Part shown: positions 47,001-59,700 of the stretch, piece by piece | Layout: each line of letters begins with the position of its first letter | Position numbering within the stretch: the stretch's first letter is position 1 | NCBI RefSeq assembly: GCF_026914265.1 | Contig: NC_069123.1 | Coordinates: 37,285,178-37,349,177, forward strand | DNA: 64,000 nucleotides | Direction of reading: 5' to 3' | DNA from: Mya arenaria | Lineage: Eukaryota; Mollusca; Bivalvia; Myida; Myidae | Position numbers and translations under genes: made by a program | Notes under the pieces: generated by a model | Databases searched by the model: none | Told to the model about the DNA's origin: nothing | What the model saw: the letters and a program-made list of their open reading frames with translations, nothing else

Positions 47001-47581
47001 GGTTGATGACGTTCTGGCTATTAGCCATAGGTTAAGTAAGACAGGATCTTTTAGTCAACACATTTGCATTTTCTGCGTAATTCTTTATCGTTCTTTATTT
47101 ATTTAAGATTCATAAGCTTGCTTCACAAAAAGGTTGTTATCGTATGAACTTAATTAAATAAACTTTTCAGTTTAATCTGCACTATTTGATAACGTATCAC
47201 ATTACACGTCCAATTTTTGTAACCCAGGCGCATCAATACTTTTAACATGTCATGTCAAAAAGTAGATCTGACATACCTGATTTGATTAGTGGTACAAAAG
47301 TCTGTAGACCTTCGGCTTACAGCCTATACATGACATAAGGTATATGATCTCAGTTTGCTACCATGCTATGTTGTTGTAGTTTTCACGCATGTATTAGTTA
47401 TTGTTTTAGTATTGCTTTATATGATATGTTTTATGATTTTGATATTTGCCAAATTTAGAGCTAACTGTGAACATGTTTTGTAGATTGGATTGTGCTGATT
47501 TTGGGTATTATTGCTATCACCACTGGTGTAGTGGGATTCCTCATCTTCAGACGACGAAGACGTGCCTATGCTTCCATGTAG
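44089..47581 (+). CDS. Small eight-cysteine type I membrane protein, tandem family copy 3
   Basis: Exons: 44089-44169, 45075-45105, 45643-45768, 47484-47581. All are GT-AG with phases 0, 1, 1, giving 111 aa. Seen: a signal peptide with core MWIVLITLSVQSVVL; C32, C37, C42-43, C56-58 and C69; an NxT site at N48; a membrane span from YWIVLILGIIAITTG; and a tail RRRRRAYASM. This copy is the most compact and lacks the large intron insertions of copy 2. The read-through sequence after exon 2 has lost the frame kept in copies 1 and 2, so an intron-retained form is not conserved here. Poly(A) signal AATAAA lies 64 bases after the stop. Function is unknown. Confidence 0.8.
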
Positions 47582-50500
47582 TTTGAACGTTTCAAGACTT
47601 TCATAAGATTACAGAAGGGCTGCCAAAACCTAATCCAAAGATATAATAAAACTTCACCAGAGCAACTCCCAACTCTACCACAGAACACCCACAAATTACC
47701 ACGGAACACCCTTGAATTATAACAGGACAGCCAAGAACTATCACAGATTTAGCACAGAACCCACACAACCTACCATGGACCACCAGGAGAATCAAGAGCT
47801 ATCCCGGACCAGGACTCTTACAAATTAGCCCTGAAATACAACAAGAAGCACCATCGAACACAACATGACTACCACTGGACACCAAGTTTATCTTACTCTT
47901 AAGACTACATCGCGGTACTCAAAATACACAATGCTCAAGGAATTTCCCTAAAATACTTACCAGTAATCTCAGGACAGATGCATGGCTACTCAGTGACACC
48001 CCAAATATTCAAAATAATGCAATTTTGTAACATTTTTATTATGTGTGATATTTATATTTAGCATCAAATGCGTTTCTGCTTGTTATGATTTAAGTTTTAG
48101 TTTTATAATGAGTTTTAGATCGTTAATCGAATATTTATAAAAATAAGGAAATATAGAATTAATATTTACATTTTATATGTTGATTAATATTTTTATTCAT
48201 TTGCAATATCGAACATTTTTGTGAAGTGTGTGTAAATAATGTATGGGTAAACCATTTGTGCTTAAATCATTTTTAAAAGGACAAACAAACAAAAATTATA
48301 CTGATCTTCAGCCATATTCAGATTACAATAAACACATTTTCTATCATCTCTTTGTATCATCTCTAAAGCCAATCCATGGGCTGAACAACGTTATCTTCTA
48401 ACAGCATATCTATTATATTCATTAGTGACACAATCAATATTTTTTTAATAAAAAGCTTGTTTTTTATCTTTATGTATTTTGAGAATCATTTTAGTCACAC
48501 TGTCGTGATCTGAATTGAACCCCCGAAGTTCGCATCCGTTTGGAATTGTAAATGATTTCATAAAATGTAATTGTTTATGTTTTTCTTTGATGGTTAAAAA
48601 TATTTTTAAACGGGGATGAACAAATAAGTCACATGACCAAAATGCAAACTCCAGTTGTTGTTTTTTTACCGATTGGTCGTCAAACCAGTTAAGTCTCCAA
48701 TCGATATTTTAGTTATACGCGGGAGTCGGCTAAAATGATGTGGCGCAAAATGAATGAATTGTTTAGTCCTCGGTCGCTGTATTGGTCACCTTTCACATTG
48801 CATAATTTCCGAGAACTCTTCGAAAGAAATATTGTTCAGGAATGCCAACAGATGTAGCTTATATTGAAATGTCACAGATTTAGATAAAAAAAAAACATCA
48901 TGTATTTTTGATTATATACTTTTCGATTGTTCAGGAATGGTGTTTATTTGTGAAAAAATATTTTCGATGCAATTGGTACAACAAATCATTTTTGAAGAAT
49001 TTCAAATTTAGCAAAGGCACGTAGGCATTTCTATAATGCAAAAGTATGTGTCTAAAATGCACGTAATTGTAACAAAATTTCAAATCTCCTTCTCTTCTTA
49101 ATTAATATTTTCTAGCGCACTGGATACACATTTTCGTCTGAATTACAATGTCGCACACACTGTTTCGGTGGAATTTCAAAGACGTATTTATCCACTTTGT
49201 TTTGACGACTATATTGCTATGTATATATACATAGTAACAGGATAACGTAGCTGCGCACGGTTTTGATTTTTCTATTTGAACCGGATTGAATACTTTATAT
49301 TTAAATTCTGTACTTGAATTATGTATCGTGCTTTTAATTTTACTGAAGACATGCGTTCGATAAAATTCACAAGGCTTAGCAAGGTATCGTTTTCATGAAT
49401 ATAGATGCTGTACAAAAGGAAACTCCTGTTGTTTGATGAGAGCGCACTAGGTGAAACGATTCAAAGGTGTTCGTTACCGATCGCATGGGAATAAACGCGT
49501 AAATGAAATTAATGGAACTCATGTAATATTTATATGTATAATTGAATGCAACATTGTAACTATATCCGACAGAAAATAAATGTTGCATGAAAAGTGTTGT
49601 CAGTATTCATAACTTCATAACCATGCCGAGTTTATATTACATATTATTGCACTGCTGAATTTGTGAATAAGATTTCAAGTATTCGTCAGTTATGCACAAC
49701 AATAAACTCGAGTATTAACCGCAGCTTTTAAGTTCTAAGCCTGTACACAATAAGCGTTTTACCGAACTATTCATGCTTTTGTGCCATACGTGAACATTTT
49801 ATTATATAACTATAACTGGCTTACTCAGACAGAAGTATAAGACTCACAGTATCACAAACAAACTACCTTAACACATATTCTTGTTTTTGTTCCATATGTT
49901 TCATAATATAATTATCAATATATCTTGGAATAAATATTTTTCATGTCATATGTCATTTGACTGAGCATTATTTAAGAGCTGCTGTCGATTAAGCAAAGAA
50001 GCGCTGAGAGCTGCCTTTTACAAACTGATGTAAAGTTCAAACAAAAATATATATATAAACACTTTGTGCTTTGAGTTTCTTAAAGATAGACTCTCGATTA
50101 TTTGAAAAATTCCCATCGAAGATAATATGAATCGCAAAACAAGTGATGATTATTATCAAGAGTAGCATTGAAATGAACTATACTGACAGTTTTCTTTCGT
50201 GTACCTTTCTTTTAACCATGCCAACAGTTCATAAAATTTAAAAATCTTACCGCATTGAAGTCATTATTAGCAGTTTAGAGATCAAAACAGTATCAATAGC
50301 GAAGAGAAGCATGCATATCTGGTTGTAATATTCAACAACTCAGGGTCAAGATTAAGTTCAACGTACACATTAAAGGTCGAAGTACAATTTGAAGGTCAAA
50401 TTTCGAACATTTTTTCACTCGAAAAAGCTCACGATAATTAAAATAATCGTGTTATCTTGATATACAATAAAAAAACACCTCATTTCTTGTTGGTTCAAGT

Positions 50501-50920
50501 CAGGATAAAATTGTATCAATAAGTCTATGATGATTTTATGAATACTCCAAAAGTAATATAAGATGCTTTACTTTAAGGGGGCGTTTCCTCAAAACTACAA
50601 TAAAATTATTTTTAATCACGATTGTCGATTATAATCGAAGCAGAGGTATTTCTTGTTTTTTGGCGTTAATCGTAATGTATATATTATGCAGATGAACGGA
50701 TATGCGTTCATTTAATAATGCACAATAGGAGTAATACATTTAAAAACCATGTTGTATGGTGGTGCCGTCGTCTTGTTTCATGTCAGCTCCCTAGCTTGAG
50801 CATGGTTTGCCGGCATACTATCTTGTCATATTTTAATCAACAGCACATGTTATTCTTTTTATTCGAGACGTATGGCCCTTGACTTATGATCCTTTAAACA
50901 AATTTGTCCGGTCTTTAACT
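47582..50920. other. 3' region of copy 3 and duplicated flank, no further gene seen
   Basis: 47640-47900 is the conserved C/A-rich block found after each copy. 48570-49190 matches 15740-16092 joined directly to 18489-18810, showing the pre-insertion arrangement of unit 1. From about 49200 onward no gene or clear repeat was found; ORFs under 75 codons are treated as chance. Confidence 0.55.
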
Positions 50921-51170
50921 GGGGCTGTATTCAATAAGCATCTGAGTAACAATTTTCATCTTAGTGAAAAATTGCCCTTTTGTAACTTTAAATTTTAAGA
51001 AAATGGACAATGTTTATACACCAAAAATATGAAAATAAGCAAGAAAATGGTCTTAACAATATATGCATAAGAATAATTCTGATGAAAATAAATGGATATT
51101 TAAAAAAAGCGTTGTCAAGAAGTTCACTAAGATGAAAATATTCACTTAGATGTTTATTGAATTCTTCCCC
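50921..51170. mobile_element. Harbinger-like MITE, 250 bp
   Basis: The left end GGGGCTGTATTCAATAAGCA and following TTTTCATCTTAGTGAA invert to the right end TTCACTAAGATGAAAA followed by GTTTATTGAATTCTTCCCC. The imperfect terminal inverted repeats are about 48 bp. No coding capacity, and the target duplication is not clear. Confidence 0.7.
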
Positions 51171-54131
51171 TGGAGCATTTCTGATCAAATATTCTATACT
51201 TAGGTACATCGTTGAAGGGTATATCAGACTGAGCTACGACACAAAAAGAGAAAAAGTCGTATTATTCTCCTCAATGATCTGGAATATCCTATCATTGTCT
51301 GAACGCAGTAGTATACGTAGCAGAGCACTATGGATCCGGAATGGTATGGAGAAATCGGCCAAACACTCCTGAAAGCTATGTGCGTCCCGTAGCATTCGGG
51401 AAACTCAGCCGATTGTTTATAGTCGGATAACAATCGTTGCTATGTATTGACTGATTATGCTGTATCGGTTCAAAGTCATAACAATGTTCTGTGTTGTCTG
51501 AACGGTGTCTTGACGGGGTCTTGTGGAACATGCATGATCTGAAGAAATATTTCACTGACATTTCTTGCAAAATAAGTCCAGATTGCGTACAAATCTTCCA
51601 TCAGCGTCGGTTTACTGTCTAGATCTCTGTCGGGTCGCATTCGGGTGAAGATACAAATCGTAGAATCGGATTGAGAACGGATAATCGGAACGAATTCGGC
51701 TGGAGGCGGCTGAATGTGGACGCTTCCTGAACAATATCTGATTCTTATCGTGATTGAATAAATGTTTTACACCTTTTCGAATTTCCCGCAACGAATCACA
51801 AAGATCTTGATCGGACTTCAATCAAAAGTCAGGGGTAAGCTAAAGTCGGCCTTGAGACCTAACAGTAAAAAATGCATTGCATTGATGGTTAATTTTGCTA
51901 CGTCATGTTACTATAATAATGTTTTACTATCATTAACATATTATGGTTTTGAAACATAAATGTGATTTTTTCTTAGAAATACTTTAAGAAGTCTTAGTCT
52001 TTTCGCAGACTTGAGATTTTCGTAAATATAGCCCGAGACAGCACTAATTCGCACTAAGATCTAAAAAACGACCCTTGATTGGTTTAAGTTTGATTACATT
52101 TTCACTAAAAACTATTTTTTAATCAAGCATCTGCTATACATTTTTAACAAAAGTTTTTTTTTTTTTTATAATGGTTGGTGGCATAATACCTTGAACAAAT
52201 TTGATCAACAGCCTGAAATCCAACTGCCTGTTATCCCACTGTTCTCTCTGGAGCTTGAGTTCTTGATTTGTCAAACGTTGATACCTACCTGCATAAACTA
52301 TCTATCAATTTGAAATTTGTTAAAACCGCGTAACACCATACGTTCCATTTTGTATCCCCGGCGCATTTATTATTTTACATTCCATGCCTAACGGATTTTG
52401 ATTTGCGGTACCAAATTATGAAGGACTGTGGCCTTTGACCTTGTTACAATGAATTTTAGGTAGGAGTGTGAACTAGTATGCTTTAGGTATTCTCAGTACA
52501 TTTTTTGTACTTTTTTGTTTTCTTTTTTCAGCTCGCATCTTCCCGCATTTTACACATGTGAATATTCATTTGGTGTATGCTTTTGGTGTTGGAGAATGAC
52601 ATTCAAGGATTTTCATTTTTTTCTTTCATTAATTGTAAGTAGATCGATTCTATCGAATGTACCAAAACTAGTTTCATAGAGTATATTTCAGTCTATTTTA
52701 ACCGCAAGGCTATATTGTTTAACTAATATAAGTCGAAAAGGTAGTATTAACTTGGTATTTCCATTTTTGTGGGTCAATGACGATAGAGAATTTTTCAAAA
52801 TGTTATGTAAATTCAGTTCATTATTTTTATTTTTGAAGATTGTTTTTGACAAATGCACGATCAAACACAAAATAAATAAAAGTCCATTTTTGACGATTTA
52901 TAGAAAATAATAGAGCGGGCAACCACGGGATGTAGCTCTATGTTCTACAGACTGCTAAGATTGAACTCTTACACAATATATATAGACAGCCGAACTACCT
53001 GAGACAGTTTTAAACATGTGAGCGCGTGAAGACTTCTCTGACAATATATTCCATTTGATTGTGAAGGGTATACAAAGTGATATCAAAGATGAGAATTTAA
53101 AATTATTTTGTCCCATTGCGAAGGCTTGTTTTTATGTTAGCCTTCTTATGCAATTGATAGAATTGAGCTTTTTTTGTTTATGCAAGCATTTATAACTAAT
53201 ATCAATTGGGTGTTCTTTTTTATTCTACAGATATGCCAGTTTCTAAAAGTTAAAAACTACATTTTTTTCACATACATGTACACAATTCGGTCCTTGAAAT
53301 CGTCATATATTAGGCCGAACTATAACTAGCTAGTAGCTAGTAGATGCTATTGCGATTTTCATAGTGATTCAAACTCTTCTTTGTACTAACTCACTTATCT
53401 AAAAAAATATTTAGTTTTTAATTAAGAGATTATTTCTGATTGATTTCCGTTTTGATGACAATGCTTCAAGTTTCAGCAAACAATAATTTGTCATAGCTGA
53501 ATAAGCGTCCTTTTCGTATCATTTTATATGATAAAGCTTAATATCAGAAATAGACTGATTTGTCTAATGCCAATACATTTTTGAATTAATAATTAATAAA
53601 ACAATTACTGGTGATCAACCGTTCAAATATTGACACGATTTTACACAATGATCCTTAAAATATGCATATGATCGTAACTGTTTCTCCATTTTCATTCAGA
53701 TTGGAGTATAAGCTGGATGCTTTTTGAATTCATTTATCTTGCTGCTTGAAACCAGGCCTTAACTTCTAGAAATCCTAAAGGCGCACAGGATAGGTTGATG
53801 GCAAATAATTTATTTCTTATTTTAATGCATTCTATTGTTAAACTTATTTCACTTTTTATGACCAAAACAGTAACGCGTATTTGTGGCTACGCAGTCAAAT
53901 GAGTTAAACATCCAAATGTATTAAAATCAAAAACAAAATTTGCATCAACACATATTGTGCGCCTTTCAGACTTTTATAACACGATTTCTGTTAGGTATTC
54001 ATAGTGTAATATTAACATTCTAGAGAGATTTTGAACAAATTGTCTCTATAGTAATAATGATTAACAAACTTTCATTTTGTTTAATGAGGATAAGTTAAGT
54101 TATTTGGCGTTATTAAATAAAATACTTAAGT
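51171..54131. other. Intergenic, no gene accepted
   Basis: 51200-51830 is less AT-rich and has ORFs of 60-73 codons on both strands, some with plausible composition (for example 51821-51612 on the - strand), but no recognisable domain or splice pattern. It may be an old, decayed element. The remainder is AT-rich without visible features. Confidence 0.4.
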
Positions 54132-54203
54132 TTGTTTTGCAAAATGACACTTTGGAGAAATTGGGGCCTTGTAAACATCTCTATGCTAAATAGTTGTAAG
54201 AAC

Positions 54204-54497
54204 ATGGCAATTCGAATCGGGATGGTTATTTTGATAGTTATTAACTACAAAGCGAGTGCTACAGCAGTGAGGGGTAACAATTTCATCATGTACGACATGT
54301 GCATGGACAGTGTAAACTATGGCTCCGTGTTCCACACTGCTGACAAGATAGACAGCGTGTTGGTTTGCGCGGTGCAGTGCGGGTCTAAGGACTGCCTCTC
54401 ATTCACTTACGACAACCAGACAAAGAATTGTTCTCTAAACACAGATGTATCCAAGGTGGTTGAAGTGTGCTCCTTTAACATCAAATATGTTGAGAAG
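54204..54497 (+). CDS. Secreted PAN/apple-like domain protein, first coding exon
   Basis: The ATG at 54204 (AACATGGCA, favourable context) begins a signal peptide MAIRIGMVILIVINYKASA. An upstream in-frame ATG at 54132 would put 24 residues ahead of it. The mature part has a PAN/apple-like cysteine pattern: C-x26-C-x3-C-x4-C, then the block SFTYDNQTKNCSLNT, ending ..VCSFNIKYVEK. PAN domains bind proteins or carbohydrates in extracellular proteins and are common at the N-terminus of mollusc multi-domain secreted proteins. The exon ends at a GTAACT donor (54498) in phase 0. Later exons were not found in this window and could lie beyond the LINE at 56-63 kb. Confidence 0.6.
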
Positions 54498-56339
54498 GTA
54501 ACTATTTTGCATTTAAAAAGAAAAGGTAAAGAGATTTTGGTATGGTGGTAAAGGTCGTGTGTTCTATACTTCTATACCCACCAGGGTAACGTTCACCTCT
54601 TCTGTTAAAACAGTGTACAGATTGTGTTTCTGCTCGTGAAACGGACACAATAGTTGTTAACACCTTCACAATCTAGTTAAGTTAATAATTTATTAAAACA
54701 AGTAATTAGCAGTAAGGAATGAATCAGTATCATATCTAGAGATGTTGATTTCCTAGAGCAACATTGTAAACTCGTCCATAAAAATGGAGAATTACTCGGA
54801 ATCCTTTTGCAGTTAAAACTAGAGAAAACATTTTTGTAATTGTGCATGTCATTTTTTAAATATTCTTCCTTCTCCATTTTTATTTCAATTTATGATTTAA
54901 TGAATAAAGGGAGACAATTCTATACAAAGCGCCAATATCTCTATCTTCAGTTGTGCACAGTTTCGCATTTACATTTTATTTTGTCATCTATATTTGTTTA
55001 GTTTCAACAAACTCTTATCACTGTTTTTTCAGTAATATATGTAGAATTTGCTCATAAAAATGAGGGGAGATAATTTCGGAAAACAACATGCTTATGGCTT
55101 GGTAGGTGCCCCTTTCGATTTTTGTATAAAGAAGTCACGTGATATTTTAACAGGGAAAAATGATGAGCCCTGCTAAGCCTTTTCAATGGTGGCGTATAAC
55201 TGTTGTATGATTTTATCGAGATAACTAGAAGGGTGGAATTCGCAAACCACAAAAACTTGATAAACAGTTACTGCTAAACACCAGGAATGCATTTACAGTT
55301 CAGTGGTCACACGAATCTTATCTAGTTAACCAGTTATTAAGTAACTTATTGATTGGAATTCGCAAATAATAACTAGATACCCTGTTAATAAACATTGAAA
55401 TGTAATAGGTGGCAGTTTTCGGAACTTTCAATCTTGTTTTAAGTTTTCTGATATTTATCTTCCATTAAAGGCTTAGCTAGATTATCATCGCGAACATTAA
55501 GGGGTTAACACGAAACAATTCGCAAACGTTATCATTTTTAAATTCTGGTGCATAAAGTTAACTCAAAGTACCATGAGTTTACCTTGTTCTCAAGTGTAAA
55601 TGAATTAAGCATGCCCTGATTTCACAGCGATCTGCAAAAAAACTAGATGCACAGATACGCGTTGCAAACCCGTATGACTCGATCTACATGAACATGTTCT
55701 TTTAGTTTGTTTTTTTGTGTGGGAAAATGACAACTGAGGATTTTTCAAATGATCCGTTGATTAATTTTACGTCTATTTTTCAACCAATGCTTTCTTGTTA
55801 AACTAGTGTTACATGTAAAAGGTAGAATATATAAAACATTCTTGGTGTTTGCTTTTTGTGCGGCCCAATGACATTCAACGATTAAATGTTCCTGTTTAAA
55901 AATTCTACGTATTAAGACGAATCCACCAACAAACACCGAATAAGCTGAAGTGCGCTCGCTCTATTGTCTGTATAACATCGTTAAAGAGCTTATTTTGTGT
56001 TTAACATATCCACAAAGCACACGCCTTGTAACTTTTCATTGCCATATTTTCATGCTTCTAGTTTTATTCGATTTCTTCCTGAAGTGATCTAGTTAATTAG
56101 AATGTTTTAGCAAAGTCAAAAGTTCAAGAGGAAATAAATAAAAATATTTTGTATATGTCTAATTTCCGTCCTTAACATAACTTCATGTTGCCAATAGCAA
56201 TCGATAGTTCAACAATCATTTAACTGTTTTCAGAAGGGTAGTTAATTTGTTATGCTTTCTTCAATCTGATATACAATATAATAACCAGTAATTTGTTTTA
56301 AACTTAAATGGTGGAAAACTACACAATACTTTCTTAGCA
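54498..56339. other. Probable intron of the PAN-domain gene, no other feature seen
   Basis: AT-rich sequence after the donor at 54498. No ORF with domain content, no clear acceptor plus coding continuation, and no structured repeats. Confidence 0.35.
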
Positions 56340-56763
56340 ATCAGTAACTTGGTTTAAACATATTTTATTCAACATATCTCTATATACATATAATACACGT
56401 TAAATATAATTTAAGTATTTGCATTAATATATTGAATCGGATTGAAACGAAAGCATAGCTTATAAAGTTTCTCTCCGTGAGAATTAAGTTACACGTTATG
56501 CAGAGTAATGAGAAGGTTAGACAATTTTAATTACATGTATATATGTTGTTAATGAAAACATGCAGAATATTATCTTAAGAGAACGAAAGAAAGCGTTTGA
56601 AATAGTGTATAAAAATGATGATTTGGGTAACAAAAAAAAGATGGATGGATGAAAAAAAGTAGACAGAGCGAGAGTATATGTAAGTTTGATGATAGTTAGA
56701 TTGATGATAGTTGGGTACCTGTACCGTTTGGTAGAAAGGGTCAAGTCTGGGAATATAGCATAA

Positions 56764-59700
56764 TCAGAAGCGTTTCGAGTTTTGTAAGAAGCTATGAACA
56801 AAACTGAAGATTTTTGAGTTGCTCTCGTTGTTAAGGGTAGGATCACCGTTGAGAATGATATCAATGTCAACACGTGTGATTCTAGACATATCACGAATTA
56901 AGGTTTGTCGAATATCCGTATACAAGGGACAATGCAGGAAGAAGTGAGTGCTACTTTCAACTTCACCACATTCGCATAGAGCAGAAATTATTATGTTTTT
57001 GCAAAAGAGGTGATAGTTAAGGGCACTACAACTAGTACGCAGTCGAGCGTGGAGTACCTGCAAGCGACGGCTACCGTTGTAATAGTATGGAGGGCAGACT
57101 GAAGATTGATTTGAAATAGATCTCTTGAAAGAAGCAATAGAAGGGCTGTCCCGCACATCCCGAGAAAGTTCATTCCATGCACGTACAGAAGAAGGAAGGA
57201 AAGAGGAAAAGTAAGAACTAGTACGTGACATAACCGTTCTTGTATTAGATGCATTGCGTAGTGGATAATTATGAGAACCAACAGTTTGGGGTGTAAGGGA
57301 TGATAAATACTCAGGTACAAGGCCGTTGTCCATTTTATAGAAGAGACATAGTTTGTGATTGAGTCGTCTTTCTGAAAGAGTAGGCCAGCTCAGTTCCTTG
57401 TGAAGAACGGAAATAGATACTAGCTTTGTAGCCCCACAGACGATTCTACCGGCCTCATTTTGAATCTTTTGAAGTTCATTTTTTTCGTAGTCTGTACAAT
57501 TATCCCACACTGTATCAGCATATTCAAGAATTGGGCGAATGTATGAAAAATAGATAAATTCTAGACATTTTCTGTCCAAACGGAATTTTAGCTTTCGCAT
57601 GATGCATATGCGTTTGAGGGCCTTACTTCTAATGTACTCAAAGTGCTCGTGCCATGTACAGTCACTGGAGAGGACCAAACCAAGATGTTTGTGCGAGTTA
57701 GTTTCTGAAATTTGTTGACCATACATAGTTAACTCGGGGTAGAAACGAGGTTGTCGTTTTCGGGAAAACAAAATTGACATAGTTTTTGCAGGGTTAAAGG
57801 TTACTAACCATTTATCAGCCCAAGTACTTATGCTATGAATATCCCTCTGGATTATTTCAGTGGCCCTCAGGGGCTCATCAACCAGAATGTATAGACTGGT
57901 ATCGTCTGCGAATAACCTAATATTACTACCAATATTAACAACAATGTCATTTATGAATATAAGAAATAAAAGGGGACCTAGAATGGAACCTTGCGGAACA
58001 CCGGCCTCAAGTTGGGCCCAACTAGACCTGGAGCCAGGGAGAACTACGCGTTGCCTACGATTACTGAGATAGTCACGGAACCACGATAGTAAGTTGCCAT
58101 GGACACCTGTTTCTTGAAGCTTCACAAGCAAACCCTTGTGCCAAACTTTATCAAACGCCTTGCTAATATCAAAAAATACTGTTCGAACTTCAAGGCCATC
58201 ATCTAATGCCTTGCAAAAAGTGTTGTAAAGGAAAGTAAGTTGATTAACAGTGGAGTCACCTGGCCGAAAGCCTGACTGAAACGAGGTTAGAAAGTTTATA
58301 TCACGAAGATGGTTAAAAAAATGTTTATATACTGCCCGCTCGAACACTTTTTCCATTGTATTAAGTAGGGAAATAGGACGATAGTTTACAGGAAGTGTCG
58401 GATCTCCCTTTTTGAAAACTGCACATACATTGGCATCTTTCCACTGCTTGGGAAACTGACCGGTAGAAAGAGATGTATTAAAAAGGGCACACAGCGGGCG
58501 AGCTAAACAGTGCGAGCATTCTTTTAGTATTCGGTTGCTTATTCCATCAGGACCTGAGGCTTTGTTTATGGGGAGGGAGGTTAAAATGTCGGTGATATCA
58601 CTTGGTAGCAAAGTTATATTATCAAGATTATTATTACCGTAGCGATTGTTTACCGGCGGAATGACATGACCACTATCGTCTAATAAAGATTGGTTTCTAA
58701 AATGTGTATTGATCAGTTCAGCTTTATCAGCGTCATCTAGACACAGTTCTCCGTTAGTGGGATCTTGAATTGCATTGATACATGGCTTAGATTGAGGATT
58801 AAGAAAAGATTTTAAAATCGTCCACCAGCCTTTAGATTGGACAGACCCAGAACAAATCTTTTCTGAAAGATTAGAATAGTAAGTTTCCTTTGCACTCCGA
58901 ATGGTCAGAGTGGTTTCGTTTCGAAAACTTCGAAACTTATCCCAAAGTAGTGTTGAGTTTTTACTCTTAGCATTTTTATAGTACCGTTTACGCTTGCGAA
59001 TGAGATTTTTTAAATGCAAAGTCATCCAGGGAACGTCGTCTGGTCGAATAACGACTGTTTTAGTTGGGATACATCTTTTGGCGTGATTCAAAATTGCGTT
59101 AGTTACATTGTCAGTGTATGTATTAATATTTGGATCAGAAAGAGAGTCCCATTCAGTATTGTCGAGACGAGCTCGTAGCTCCTCGTAGTTACCCCTGTCG
59201 TAAAACCATACTTGCCTCGGAAACGAGGTTGTCTTACACTTAGCGAATTTAAGTATTCCAAATATAGGACAATGGTACCGAATATTGGATGGGAGAAAAG
59301 GATCCCCAACACCCGAAGATATTAAGCTATTAGTGTTTGAAGCGAAGATCAGATCTAGTGTGGATGAGGTATTTTCAGTAAAGTGGGTCGGCTCGGTTAT
59401 AACTTGCGAAAGTCCATAGACAGAACATAAGGTTTGAATACGCCTGGAAGAACTTGAGTTGCTTGAGTTGTAATTAAAATCACCAGTTATTATGACATCA
59501 CTGATTCCTGTATCAATGGCAAGTCCCACAGAGTCCTCTATAGAATCACAATACGCGCTAGATGAGTTTGGTGGTCTGTAAAATGTCCCAAATAGTAAAC
59601 GCTTACGGCTTTTCAAAGTAATTTCGACCCATATGCTTTCCAGGCAATTGATTTCTAAGTCTAGGCGGCGAGTGAAGTGTATACTATCCTTGATAAATAC

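Noticed and set aside
51224..51960. Several 60-70-codon ORFs on both strands
   Set aside because: Mutually overlapping, no recognisable domain or repeat relation; left as unexplained intergenic sequence.
57860..58072. + strand ORF of 70 codons within the LINE
   Set aside because: Antisense shadow of the reverse-transcriptase frame.
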